NCBI GenBank assembly: GCA_937976305.1 | Contig: CALJSB010000136.1 | Coordinates: 1-64,000, forward strand | DNA length: 64,000 nt | Origin: an uncultured Acidimicrobiales bacterium | Lineage (GTDB): Bacteria; Actinomycetota; Acidimicrobiia; Acidimicrobiales; SZUA-35 | Reading direction: 5' to 3' | Part shown: positions 1 to 8,458 of the stretch, one piece after another | Numbering within the stretch: position 1 is the stretch's first letter | Layout: each line of letters begins with the position of its first letter | Position numbers and translations under genes: made by a program | Notes under the pieces: model-generated | What the model was told of the DNA's origin: nothing | What the model saw: only the letters and a program-made list of their open reading frames with translations | Database searches by the model: none

Positions 1-558
1 GTCCTCGCCAGCCGCAACCGAGCCATCACCGAATGCGTTCGCATTGGTGACGTCATTGTCGATCTCGATCTCGAGCTCGCCGTCGTCCTTGCCCTTGCCC
101 TTGCCCTTACCGCCGCCACCGATGTCGCCATCGATCTCGATGTCAAAGTCGGTGCTGTTATCGGCAATGTTCTCGGTGATCTCGGTGTCGCCGCCGTAGT
201 ACTCGCTCACGACGCTGTTGAAGTTTTGCTCGACATCGAGCAACGAGACGCTGCCCGGGGCAGCAGCCGGGGCTGCGCCGGCTGGAGCTGCGGGAGCAGG
301 GCCTGCAGCAGGGGCGGCCGCAGCGGGAGCTGCAGTTGCCGGGGCAACCTCGAGCAGCGTCGTGGTCGTTTCTGGAGCAATCTCGAGGTTGTTTGACGTG
401 TTCGAGATGACGTCCATGAAGTTGACCTGGTCGAGATCGGCATCGCCGAGTTCGTTGGTCAGGTAGCTGGCAGGTGCCTGTGAGTAGGCAAGTGCTGCCG
501 TCTGGTCGCTGAGAAGCGTGCCAAGCAAGTTCTCGAGCAGGTGGTTTGCGTCAGACAT
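1..558 (-). CDS. IniB-like acidic protein, third paralogue (3' end beyond window)
   Basis: The reading frame starts at ATG 558, with a GGAGGG ribosome site just upstream, and runs off the left edge after 186 codons. Residues 1-70 match the N-terminal helical domain of the two IniB-like proteins upstream (shared NNLEIAP and TTTLLEV-type segments). An Ala/Pro linker follows, then an acidic segment with EIEIDGD and a short Gly-Lys run (GGGGKGKGKGK) that the other two lack, then TNANAFGDGSVAAGED. There is no signal peptide. In Mycobacterium, IniB is an envelope-stress protein encoded with dynamin-like IniA/IniC; function here is inferred. The promoter matches those of its two paralogues. Confidence 0.75.
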   Translation of the reverse strand, partial: MSDANHLLENLLGTLLSDQTAALAYSQAPASYLTNELGDADLDQVNFMDVISNTSNNLEIAPETTTTLLEVAPATAAPAAAAPAAGPAPAAPAGAAPAAAPGSVSLLDVEQNFNSVVSEYYGGDTEITENIADNSTDFDIEIDGDIGGGGKGKGKGKDDGELEIEIDNDVTNANAFGDGSVAAGED

Positions 559-611
559 TTGGATTTCCCTCCGGTTGGGCGTAGGTGATTGATGGATTGC
601 TTGTGAGAACG

Positions 612-651
612 ACAATACGCCTCGCCTGTCCCTCTCAAATCGGGGATCCCC
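612..651 (-). promoter_or_regulatory. Promoter P1 with palindromic activator-like box for the edge IniB-like gene
   Basis: On the minus strand a perfect GGGGATCCCC palindrome (642-651) runs into CCCCGATT. Exactly 20 nt later comes a -10-like TATTGT (612-617), about 54 nt before the start codon. A more distal C-run and TAGGGG element lies at about 658-679. The same order and spacing occur upstream of the other two IniB-like genes. The palindrome would overlap the -35 region, as for a class II activator site. Confidence 0.6.
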
Positions 652-767
652 CCGGAACCCCCAAATCACACTAGGGGATAATTTGAAAACGCGCCTGGGC
701 AACGACGATCACGCTGCGACCCTGCGCTCCGGACCCACTGCGGGCAAACCAGGCACTCGAAAAACGC

Positions 768-801
768 AAAGGGATCCGGCCCTTGCGGGCCGGATCCCTT
801 T
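768..801 (-). terminator. Strong intrinsic terminator of the second IniB-like gene
   Basis: A perfect 15-bp stem (768-782 with 787-801; core GGGATCCGGCCC) closes a 4-nt loop. On the minus strand it is followed at once by GCGTTTTTC. It lies just past the TGA of the 821-2146 gene. Confidence 0.85.
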
Positions 802-820
802 GGCTTGTCTCTGGTTGAGA

Positions 821-2146
821 TCAGCTGTCGAAGGCGTCGACGTCTTCGACACTGCTGCCGGCGTCAGCGTCGATGTCGGTGTCGACCTCGTTGAACGAGT
901 CGTCGATGTCGGAGCTCGAGTTGTCCTCGATGTTGCCCACGTCGGTGAGGCTCTCGTCGTTCGTGACATCGATGGTGGTCTCTGTCTCGGTGGTGACCTC
1001 GGTGTCCTGGTTGAACGAGTCGTCGATCTCGGTGGAGGTTTCCGTGTCGTTGTCTTGCACGGCACCACCGTCTCCGAAGTTGAGGTTCGACTCGTCGATG
1101 TCAGCACCTTCAGCGTTGATGACATCACCCTCACCGAAGCTGGCATTGGTGTCGTCTGAGTTCTGGATCACCTCTGAAGAGTTCACAACAGCATCGCCGT
1201 CTGACTCAACCAAGGTGTTTCCATCACCAACAGCATTGTCGCTGCCGTCAACGTTCGTGACCGCATTGCCATCACCGCTCACAACAACATCAGCGTCTTC
1301 GACCTGGGTGTTTCCGTCACCGACGATTGCGCTGTCGACATCGCCGCCAGCAACAACACCAGAGTTCCCACCGGCGACTGCAACGCCGTCGTTGTCGCCA
1401 CCGACCTGTGCTGCACCGTCACCGCTGTTGAGCTGCGAATCGGTCGCATCGCCACCGACGGCAATGGCGCCGTCGCCGGTCGCAACACCAGAAGCATCAT
1501 CGCCGGCGGCAACTGAACCCTCACCGAGAGCATTCGCGTTGGTCACCTCGTTGTCGATCTCGATCTCGACGTCACCATCGACATCGCCGTCGATCTCGAT
1601 CTCGAAATCAGTCGAGTTGTCAACGAAGTTGTTCGTGATCGTCTCGTCACCCTCATACACGACGTTGACGTACTCATTGATCGTCGTCTCGATCGTCTCC
1701 AGCGTCACCGGAGCTGGCGCAGCGGGAGCCGGGGCGGGAGTGGCCGGAGCCGGAGCCGGAGCGTCCGGAGCCGGGGCGGGAGCGGCTGGAGCCGGAGCGG
1801 CAGGCGCAGGCGCCGATGGAGCCGGAGCTGCAGGCGCAGGCGCTGATGCAGCCGGGGTCGACGGGGCCGACGGCGCAGCAGGGGCGTCCGGAGCCGACGA
1901 CGATACGACGGCCGGGGCCGGAGCCGACGGGCTGGCTTCGATCAGCGTCTGGGTGGTCTGCGGCGCAATCTCGAGCGTGTTGCTCACGTTGCTGACCGTG
2001 TCAGCCATGTTGGCCTGGGACAGATCGCACGAAGCGAGGCCTTCGGCCTCGAGATAGGCAGCTGGATCCGCCGCATAGGCGGCGGCCTCAGCCGGGTCAC
2101 CGAGGACCTTCGTGAGAATTTGGGCGAGGATCTCGTTGACATCCAT
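821..2146 (-). CDS. IniB-like acidic repeat protein, second paralogue
   Basis: This 441-aa protein starts at ATG 2146 (MDVNEILAQI), chosen because AGAGGGAAG precedes it; an upstream in-frame ATG has no ribosome site. Residues 1-70 form the IniB-type N-terminal domain and about 75-145 an Ala/Pro/Ser linker. The rest is very acidic, with short Gly/Asp/Asn/Val repeats (GDGNAVTNVDGS, VGDGNTLVESDG) suggestive of a beta-solenoid, ending in DTDIDADAGSS. There is no signal peptide or membrane segment. From the PVTLET segment onward it is almost identical to its 438-aa neighbour, while the linker differs. Role unknown; an envelope-stress function is inferred from IniB. Confidence 0.85.
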   Translation of the reverse strand: MDVNEILAQILTKVLGDPAEAAAYAADPAAYLEAEGLASCDLSQANMADTVSNVSNTLEIAPQTTQTLIEASPSAPAPAVVSSSAPDAPAAPSAPSTPAASAPAPAAPAPSAPAPAAPAPAAPAPAPDAPAPAPATPAPAPAAPAPVTLETIETTINEYVNVVYEGDETITNNFVDNSTDFEIEIDGDVDGDVEIEIDNEVTNANALGEGSVAAGDDASGVATGDGAIAVGGDATDSQLNSGDGAAQVGGDNDGVAVAGGNSGVVAGGDVDSAIVGDGNTQVEDADVVVSGDGNAVTNVDGSDNAVGDGNTLVESDGDAVVNSSEVIQNSDDTNASFGEGDVINAEGADIDESNLNFGDGGAVQDNDTETSTEIDDSFNQDTEVTTETETTIDVTNDESLTDVGNIEDNSSSDIDDSFNEVDTDIDADAGSSVEDVDAFDS

Positions 2147-2213
2147 GGTTTTTCTTCCCTCTCTTATTGGTTGATTGTGGGATGCGCTGCACCGATGCAA
2201 CGACGTGTTGAGA

Positions 2214-2255
2214 ACGATATGCGAAGGCTCGGGAGCCAGAATCGGGGATCGCCCC
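2214..2255 (-). promoter_or_regulatory. Promoter P2 with GGGG/CCCC box for the second IniB-like gene
   Basis: The minus strand carries an imperfect palindrome (GGGGCGATCCCC, 2244-2255) continuing into CCCCGATT, then exactly 20 nt, then a -10-like TATCGT (2214-2219). The start codon is at 2146. It has the same geometry as P1 and P3. Confidence 0.6.
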
Positions 2256-2295
2256 CTGCTTGACGGTTACCCACCGGGGGTCCGGTTCGCTTCGC

Positions 2296-2333
2296 AAAAC
2301 CGGACGATCGGCCCCTGAATGTCAGGGGCCGAT
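2296..2333 (-). terminator. Intrinsic terminator of the first IniB-like gene
   Basis: A 12-bp perfect stem (2307-2318 with 2322-2333; ATCGGCCCCTGA) has a 3-nt loop. On the minus strand it is followed by CGTCCGGTTTTGCG. It lies downstream of the stop at 2378. Confidence 0.75.
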
Positions 2334-2377
2334 GTCCTATGAGTTGATTGTGCTGTTGCCGTAGCAACGAACGGTGA

Positions 2378-3694
2378 TCAGCCGTCGAGTGCGTCGATGT
2401 CTTCGACGGTGCTGCCGTCGTCGGCGTCGATGTCGGTGTCGACCTCGTTGAATGAATCGTCGATGTCGGAGCTCGAGTTGTCCTCGATGTTGCCCACGTC
2501 GGTGACGCTATCATCGTTCGTGACCTCAATCGTGGTATCGATTTCGGTGTCGACGGTGGTCTCTTCGTTGAACGAGTCTTCGATCTCGGTGGAGGTTTCC
2601 GTGTCGTTGTCTTGCACGACGCCACCGTCTCCGAAGTTGAGGTTCGACTCGTCGATGTCAGCACCTTCAGCGTTGATCACGTCGCCGGAGCCGAAGCCGG
2701 CGTTGGTGTCATCTGAGTTCTGGATCACGCCAGACGAACCAACAACGGCATCGCCGTCTGACTCGACCAAGGTGTTTCCATCACCAACAGCGTTGCCGCT
2801 GCCGTCAACGTTCGTGACCGCATTGCCATCACCACTGACAACAACATCAGCGTCGCCGACCTGGGTGTTTCCATCACCGACAATGGCGCTGTCGACATCG
2901 CCACCGGCAACAACACCGGAGTTCCCACCGGCGACTGCAACGCCGTCGTTGTCGCCAGCGATCTGCACGGCGTCATCGCCGCTGTTGAGCTGTGAATCGA
3001 CCGCATCGCCGCCGACAGCGATGGCACCGTCGCCAGTTGCAGCACCGCTCACGTCGTCTCCAGCGGCAACAGAACCCTCACCGAGAGCATTCGCGTTGGT
3101 CACCTCGTTGTCGATCTCGATCTCGACGTCGCCGGCAACATCGCCGTCGATCTCAATCTCGAAATCAGTCGAGTTGTCAACAAAGTTGTTCGTGATGGTC
3201 TCATCACCCTCATACACGACGTTGACGTACTCATTGATCGTCGTCTCGACGGTCTCAAGCGTCACCGGAGCCGGAGCAGCAGGTGCGGCAGCAGCTGGAG
3301 CTGCGGCCTCAGGCGCAGCGGCGGCCGGAGCGGCAGCAGCGGGTGCGGCGGCCGCCGGGGCTGAAGAAGCGGGAGCCGAAGAAGCAGGTGCCGTGGCTCC
3401 AGGAGTCGATGCTCCGGCCGGGGCGGCTGCTGGAGCTGCCGGGGCTGTGGGAGCCGGGCCGCCGAAGGTCGAAGGCGTGGCTTCGATCAGCGTTTGGGTG
3501 GTCTGGGGCGCAATCTCGAGCGTGTTGCTCACGTTGCTGACCGTGTCAGCCATGTTCAGCTGGGACAGGTCTTCCTGGTCGAGACCCTCTGCGACGAGGT
3601 ACTCCGACGGGTTGGTGCTGTAGGCCTGGGCCTGTGCTGGATCCCCCATGACCTTTTCAAGGATCGTGTAAAGGATGTCGTTGACGTCTGCCAT
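2378..3694 (-). CDS. IniB-like acidic repeat protein, first paralogue
   Basis: This 438-aa protein starts at ATG 3694 with GGAGGGAAT upstream. Residues 1-70 are the IniB-type N-terminal domain (ADVNDILYTILEKV, then NTLEIAPQTTQTLIEA). Residues 75-142 are an Ala/Pro/Ser linker. Residues 144-185 (PVTLETVETTINEY, EIEIDGD) lead into about 250 acidic residues of short GDGN/VVVSGDGN-type repeats. There is no signal peptide. It is the first gene downstream of the LAL regulator on the same strand, has its own promoter and terminator, and is nearly identical in its core to the next paralogue. A structural or surface role is possible; the family assignment rests on the N-terminal domain. Confidence 0.85.
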   Translation of the reverse strand: MADVNDILYTILEKVMGDPAQAQAYSTNPSEYLVAEGLDQEDLSQLNMADTVSNVSNTLEIAPQTTQTLIEATPSTFGGPAPTAPAAPAAAPAGASTPGATAPASSAPASSAPAAAAPAAAAPAAAAPEAAAPAAAAPAAPAPVTLETVETTINEYVNVVYEGDETITNNFVDNSTDFEIEIDGDVAGDVEIEIDNEVTNANALGEGSVAAGDDVSGAATGDGAIAVGGDAVDSQLNSGDDAVQIAGDNDGVAVAGGNSGVVAGGDVDSAIVGDGNTQVGDADVVVSGDGNAVTNVDGSGNAVGDGNTLVESDGDAVVGSSGVIQNSDDTNAGFGSGDVINAEGADIDESNLNFGDGGVVQDNDTETSTEIEDSFNEETTVDTEIDTTIEVTNDDSVTDVGNIEDNSSSDIDDSFNEVDTDIDADDGSTVEDIDALDG

Positions 3695-3750
3695 TTTCTT
3701 ATTCCCTCCGTAGATGGGTCTTGCCGATTGGTTCGTTGCTTACTTCCGCC

Positions 3751-3816
3751 AACATATGACGAAGCGCTCGAAGCCAAATCGGGGTAACCCCTGTGTTTCC
3801 CCTACGAGAGTAGGGG
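3751..3816 (-). promoter_or_regulatory. Promoter P3 with GGGG/CCCC boxes for the first IniB-like gene
   Basis: On the minus strand GGGGTTACCCC (3781-3791) continues into CCCCGATT, then exactly 20 nt, then a -10-like TATGTT (3751-3756). A second, distal inverted repeat (CCCCTAC, 4 nt, GTAGGGG; 3799-3816) lies behind it. The pattern matches P1 and P2, suggesting one regulator acts on all three. Confidence 0.6.
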
Positions 3817-3902
3817 GTATTCGAGAACGCCGCATTCTCAACGGCGAAGACCGATCTTCTCAGCCGTGGTCGTGCCCGAAAATGGAGCGTTCGACCCAGC
3901 AG

Positions 3903-6302
3903 CTAGCTCGAGCTGACCGCTTCTCGGATGATGCCAAGCAACTCGGCTCGAGACGTTGCACCGAGCTTTTGGCGGATGCGAGCGACGTGGTGCTCAACGG
4001 TCTTGGGCGAGATGTAGAGCTGCGCCCCGACCTCTTTGTGGGTGCGCCCTTCGGCCACCAGCACGGCAACCTCAGCCTCGCGATCGGAAAGACCAAGCGC
4101 AACCAAGCCGCCACCGTCATCTTCATTCGGCTCGACGGCATAGAGGCGAGCGGCCTCGAGCAGTCGACGAGCCGCTTTCGGATCACTTTGATCAAGCGCC
4201 GCTTGACCAAGAATCCGCGAGGCTTCCCAACCGTCTCCGACCGCACCGATCTGCTCGGCTGCGGCGACCATGTCGGCCTCGACCGCTGTTTTCGACTGGA
4301 TCGCCATCCACGCGCTACCGGCCAGGATCCGAGCCTCGGATCGAGGCCCGCCGGGCGTACTGGCAGACAGTGCACTTGCGGCCGACAGGCGGCCGTCGTC
4401 GTCGTTGTCGGTGGCCAAGGCAAACTGCAGCTCGATCCAGCGTGCTGCGACAGGGGCCGGCCCCGTCGACGGCAAGCCGACGAGCTGGGCAACGAGCCCG
4501 GCCCGAACGGGTTCGACGCGTCTGAGCTCGCCCAGCTTGCAACCCGCCGCGAGCAGCTCGACGAAGAAGTCGGTGAAGATCCAGCTCGTCGATTGGCGGA
4601 CGAGCACCGGATCAGCCCGGCGCCACGCCTCGCGAAGCCGGGAGGTGTCACCGGACCGGCGAGCCAACGCGGCGTCGATTGCGGCCAGCAAGAACCGGTC
4701 TCGTTGGGTCCAGTTCTCGCCTTCGCCGGCTCGAACGTCTTCGAGTGCGAACTGGTAGTCGCCATCGGTGAGCCGAACGTAGGACCGCAGCAAACGATGA
4801 GTGACCGCCTCGCCCGCTCCCCCACTGACGTTGTCGATCGCCTGCGTCAAGAGCGAGTCGGCGGCCGAAATGTCGCCGATCATCACCGCCGTCAGGGCAC
4901 CGAGCGAGTGCGGGGTGATGCCGATCGGCGTATCTGGCCGAATGCGGTCGTAGTCGTCGGCAGCACGAGCGAGCTCCGAGAGAGCCTGGGCAGCATCGCC
5001 GTTTGCGAGATCGACCAAGCCGCGAGCCATCGACAGAATGACGCCGGCCTGTGGGCTGGGGTCACTCGGGGTCGGCACCTCAAACTCAGTTCCCCACAGG
5101 CAAGCAGCGAGGCTGCGCATCGGTGCACTCAACTCGCCCTCGAGCGGGCGACCGAGGGCGGCCTCCCAGCGCATGTCGCGCACGTCGATGCCGTAGCCGA
5201 GTGCTGCAGCAGCCGGCAGCGCTGTTGAAGAGACCCGGTCGAGGTGGGCCAAGGCCTCGGAGGTGCCGAGTTCGAACGCAGCCCCTGCCCTCACCAGGAT
5301 GATCTCATCGGAGACGAGTCCGCCCTGTTCTGCCTGGTCGGCAAGCGCAAGGGCCCGCTCCGGGTCGGTGTGTTGCAGCCGTTCTGCAGCCGTTACGAGC
5401 GCATCGGTTGCTCCCGGGACTTCGCCGGAACCGGCGACGAGGTGCTCGACGGCGGCGTCCGGGTGCAACGGAGTAAGGGCGACGGCGAAGCGATCGTGAA
5501 TTCTCGAACGTTCGCTATCGGTGAGATCGCCGCTCACGGCAGCCCGCACGAGCGGAATGAGCAGTCCTTCGGCGTCGAGCACTCCCCCGGCTCGGCTTCC
5601 TCGTTGGGCGTTGTTTCGATCGATCGATTCGTCGAGTGCCTCAACCGCGGTGGCGGGGTCGAGGTCTGCCGCGACCGACAGCATCTGCACGAGGGCGCTG
5701 GCTTCTGTTCCGCATCGTTCGACTCGGCGGCGTACTGCGTCGATCAGCTCCTCAGCCAGCGAGGTGAGATCGCCGTTCCAACTCGAGTTGATGCAGTCGG
5801 CCGCGAGGCCGATGGAACCGCTCGTGGCGGCGAAGAGCTGGTCGATGACATCGCTGGCGGTTGCCGAACCGAACAGAGTGGCAACGGCCCGGGCAAAGGC
5901 ATCTTCATCAAGAAGCCCGACGCGGGTTGCTGCGGCCCGCTCGGTGAGCGCGTCGTTGCAGATCGCCATTGTCTTGTTGGACGGCCACGGGCGACGGCTG
6001 GCCCACAGGGCCACATCGTCGAGGCCATCCAGGAGCACCTCGAGTGCAGCCTCGGCAAACCACTGCAGATCATCAACGACAATCAGTTGTGGCCCGGCCT
6101 TGATTGCCTTCTTCACGGCCAGTTCGTCGGGTGATCGCAACGGGCTACCGCTCAGCCAAATCACGTGCGACGCGTCGTTGACATCGAGGTCGGCATCAGC
6201 AAGCCACGACTGCAAGACGTGCGTCTTACCGGTTCCGCCAGCTCCGATCACGAGTTGTCGGGGAGACAGCGCCGTCATCGAGACTCGGCTGTCGCTGAGC
6301 AC
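3903..6302 (-). CDS. Large ATP-binding LuxR-family (LAL/MalT-like) transcriptional regulator
   Basis: This 799-aa protein has an N-terminal AAA-type ATPase with Walker A GAGGTGKT (residues 20-27) and Walker B IVVDD (74-78). A long helical-repeat middle region follows. A C-terminal LuxR helix-turn-helix spans about 735-799 (LSDREAEVAVLVAEG, then SPKTVEHHVARIRQKLG). This is the standard LAL/MalT layout, normally an ATP-dependent activator sensing a small ligand. It sits upstream of and collinear with three IniB-like genes that share a promoter box, so it is the natural candidate activator. That link is inference. The first ATG is used; residue 9 is an alternative start. Confidence 0.9.
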   Translation of the reverse strand: MLSDSRVSMTALSPRQLVIGAGGTGKTHVLQSWLADADLDVNDASHVIWLSGSPLRSPDELAVKKAIKAGPQLIVVDDLQWFAEAALEVLLDGLDDVALWASRRPWPSNKTMAICNDALTERAAATRVGLLDEDAFARAVATLFGSATASDVIDQLFAATSGSIGLAADCINSSWNGDLTSLAEELIDAVRRRVERCGTEASALVQMLSVAADLDPATAVEALDESIDRNNAQRGSRAGGVLDAEGLLIPLVRAAVSGDLTDSERSRIHDRFAVALTPLHPDAAVEHLVAGSGEVPGATDALVTAAERLQHTDPERALALADQAEQGGLVSDEIILVRAGAAFELGTSEALAHLDRVSSTALPAAAALGYGIDVRDMRWEAALGRPLEGELSAPMRSLAACLWGTEFEVPTPSDPSPQAGVILSMARGLVDLANGDAAQALSELARAADDYDRIRPDTPIGITPHSLGALTAVMIGDISAADSLLTQAIDNVSGGAGEAVTHRLLRSYVRLTDGDYQFALEDVRAGEGENWTQRDRFLLAAIDAALARRSGDTSRLREAWRRADPVLVRQSTSWIFTDFFVELLAAGCKLGELRRVEPVRAGLVAQLVGLPSTGPAPVAARWIELQFALATDNDDDGRLSAASALSASTPGGPRSEARILAGSAWMAIQSKTAVEADMVAAAEQIGAVGDGWEASRILGQAALDQSDPKAARRLLEAARLYAVEPNEDDGGGLVALGLSDREAEVAVLVAEGRTHKEVGAQLYISPKTVEHHVARIRQKLGATSRAELLGIIREAVSSS

Positions 6303-6413
6303 GCCGCTGGGGCACCCACCGGCGTCACTGTTTTGATCCCTTGGCCCCTCACCCCTACATCATGGTCAACGATGGGCCGCTTCGCCACCACCATCAGTGG
6401 GGGAAGGTTGGCA

Positions 6414-8456
6414 TCACGCGCCGAACCCGACCGCTTCGCTCAGCGGTTCGATGTCATCGGCTGGCTCAAACCCGAACGCCTTGCCGTAGAACCAGAGCTC
6501 GGCTTCGAGAGAACGGATGATGCTCGAGGCCTGACGAAATCCGTGCTGTTCTCCCTCAAACAGCAGGTAGGCGTGCGGAAGACCCTTCTCGGCCACAGCG
6601 GCAACGATCGCCTCAGACTGGCTCGGTGGTACTACTTCGTCCTCAGAGCCCTGCATCACCAGAAGGGGGCATGAGAGGTCGTCTGCATAGTTGATCGGCG
6701 ATCTTGCTTCGTAGACATCTTGTGCCTGGGGCCACGGACCGATCAATCCATCGAGATAGCGCGATTCGAACTTGTGGGTCTCCGCGGCAAGTGCCTTTAG
6801 ATCGGCCACGCCATAGAGGCTGGTGCCGGCCGAGAACTCCTGGGAGGTCTGTAGTGCCCGGAGCACCGTCAAGCCACCGGCCGAGCCACCTCGAATGGCC
6901 ATCCTGGCGCGGTCGACCCGACCTGTTTCTGCGAGGTGCGAAGCGACCGCCACACAGTCCTCGACATCGACGATTCCCCAGGCATCGTTGAGGAGTCTTC
7001 GGTAGCTCCGACCGAACCCGGTCGATCCGCCGTAGTTCACGTCGGCGACCGCAAAGCCCCTGCTCGTCCAGTATTGAACCTTGAGGCTCAACGCCGGATA
7101 GGTGTGCGACGTTGGGCCACCGTGGCCCATGACAACGAGTGGGGGCAGCTCATCGCCCTGCTCAGCGACCGGGCCAGTCGGCGGGTAGAAGAAGGCGTGG
7201 GTCTGACGATCGCCAACCGGCAACTCGATGGACTCGGCTGCACTGAACCAGACGGGTGCAACCTCGAGATCTGCGGGCGGCCGCACCATCGACACCCGAG
7301 CGTCGCCGAGTTTGACTGCGGCGATGCACGGAAGAGCATCAACGAGATGCCCTTCCAAAACAACACTCGTTCCTGCTGCAGCGTCGGCCGTGATGCCGGA
7401 CATCGCAGTGAAGGGTGTGTCGATTGGCTCCATCGATCCGTCCGACGCCACGATGGCCAACGTGTCGGTTGCCTTGGTCGTCACGATGACCGCAAGACGC
7501 CCGTCAGGCAGCTCAGCCCAACGTTGACCACCGAAGACCCACGCCGGGCCACCGATCTCAGACCCATCGAGGGCGGTGAGAGGCGTGACATCGTCATCGC
7601 CGGGACGCCATGTGTTGAGATTCCAGAACCCAGACTCGTCGGTGGAGAACGCGAGACGTCCGTCTGCCAACCAGTTGGCACCGACGATGGCGATCTGCTC
7701 GTCGCCAAGGGATGCTTCGCCTCCGGCAACGATCTTCACGTTGCCGATGCGCAGCTCGGTCGCTGACTGCCAGAGCGGGGCGGCCAGCAGGCGGGTTCCG
7801 TCCCACGGCATGTTCGGGTGGTTCCAACAGATCCAGCTGATCCAACGGCCGTCTGGCGACACGCGCGGCGCAGCAACGAAATCGGTCCGGTCGGAGAGGA
7901 CCAGCGGTTCACCGCCAGCTGCTGGCACGGCGACGATGGCGTTGACCGCCTCGCCGTGATCCTCGACAACGGCACCGTGATGATCCTCTGACACTGCCAC
8001 TAACCAGGCACCATCGGGCGTGACCCGAGCATCGGCGAAACGCCAGGCGTGGTGTTCTTCCGGCTCGGGGGTGAGGGCAACCGGCTCACCCACCGCACCG
8101 TCGTCTGCGATGTCGATGCGATAGAGCCGTTGATCGTCCCAATTTGAAAAGAACGCGGCCTCGGGCGTGATCAGCCACGCTCCGCCGCCGTACTCGTGGA
8201 CTCTGGTGCGAGCAGAGAACGGAGCGGCCAACACGTCGGTGGCGTCTCCGTCGCCCACCCGTCGAACGAGAACGACTCGCCCAGCCTCACTAGGCCGAAG
8301 CTCACTCCACCAAACCTCTGCTGCGCCATCGTGCCGCGGTCGAATGGCCGGCCCGCCAAGGCCGACTCCCCCGCTTGCGACAGCGGCCGCAGTGATCGGA
8401 GAGGGCCAGCCGCCGTAGGGCGCTGAGGGTCCGGTTGGAGCGGCCGCGTCGGTCAC
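6414..8456 (-). CDS. S9 family (prolyl oligopeptidase-like) peptidase
   Basis: This 680-aa protein has an N-terminal beta-propeller-like region and a C-terminal alpha/beta hydrolase domain. The nucleophile Ser is in GGSAGG (about residue 525), Asp in GSEDEVVPP (about 606) and His in EGEQHGF (about 638). This is the acylaminoacyl-peptidase/dipeptidyl-peptidase layout and is probably cytoplasmic because no signal peptide is seen. It starts at GTG 8456, only 2 nt after the stop of the aminotransferase, so the two are translationally coupled. Substrate is unknown; general peptide or acyl-peptide turnover is likely. Confidence 0.9.
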   Translation of the reverse strand: MTDAAAPTGPSAPYGGWPSPITAAAVASGGVGLGGPAIRPRHDGAAEVWWSELRPSEAGRVVLVRRVGDGDATDVLAAPFSARTRVHEYGGGAWLITPEAAFFSNWDDQRLYRIDIADDGAVGEPVALTPEPEEHHAWRFADARVTPDGAWLVAVSEDHHGAVVEDHGEAVNAIVAVPAAGGEPLVLSDRTDFVAAPRVSPDGRWISWICWNHPNMPWDGTRLLAAPLWQSATELRIGNVKIVAGGEASLGDEQIAIVGANWLADGRLAFSTDESGFWNLNTWRPGDDDVTPLTALDGSEIGGPAWVFGGQRWAELPDGRLAVIVTTKATDTLAIVASDGSMEPIDTPFTAMSGITADAAAGTSVVLEGHLVDALPCIAAVKLGDARVSMVRPPADLEVAPVWFSAAESIELPVGDRQTHAFFYPPTGPVAEQGDELPPLVVMGHGGPTSHTYPALSLKVQYWTSRGFAVADVNYGGSTGFGRSYRRLLNDAWGIVDVEDCVAVASHLAETGRVDRARMAIRGGSAGGLTVLRALQTSQEFSAGTSLYGVADLKALAAETHKFESRYLDGLIGPWPQAQDVYEARSPINYADDLSCPLLVMQGSEDEVVPPSQSEAIVAAVAEKGLPHAYLLFEGEQHGFRQASSIIRSLEAELWFYGKAFGFEPADDIEPLSEAVGFGA

Positions 8457-8458
8457 GC

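Noticed and set aside
642-651. GGGGATCCCC as a chance restriction-site palindrome
   Set aside because: Chance is unlikely because the flanking CCCCGATT and 20-nt spacing to the -10 recur at two other promoters where the palindrome core differs.
873-2057. Long plus-strand open frame opposite the second IniB-like gene (and a similar one at 2397-3623)
   Set aside because: It mirrors the Asp/Val/Ala-rich codons of the real minus-strand genes, giving Ser/Thr/Pro low-complexity protein, and it has no ribosome site or family features.
3714-5228. 504-codon plus-strand frame opposite the LAL gene
   Set aside because: Mirror frame; the minus-strand LAL protein has intact Walker and helix-turn-helix motifs.
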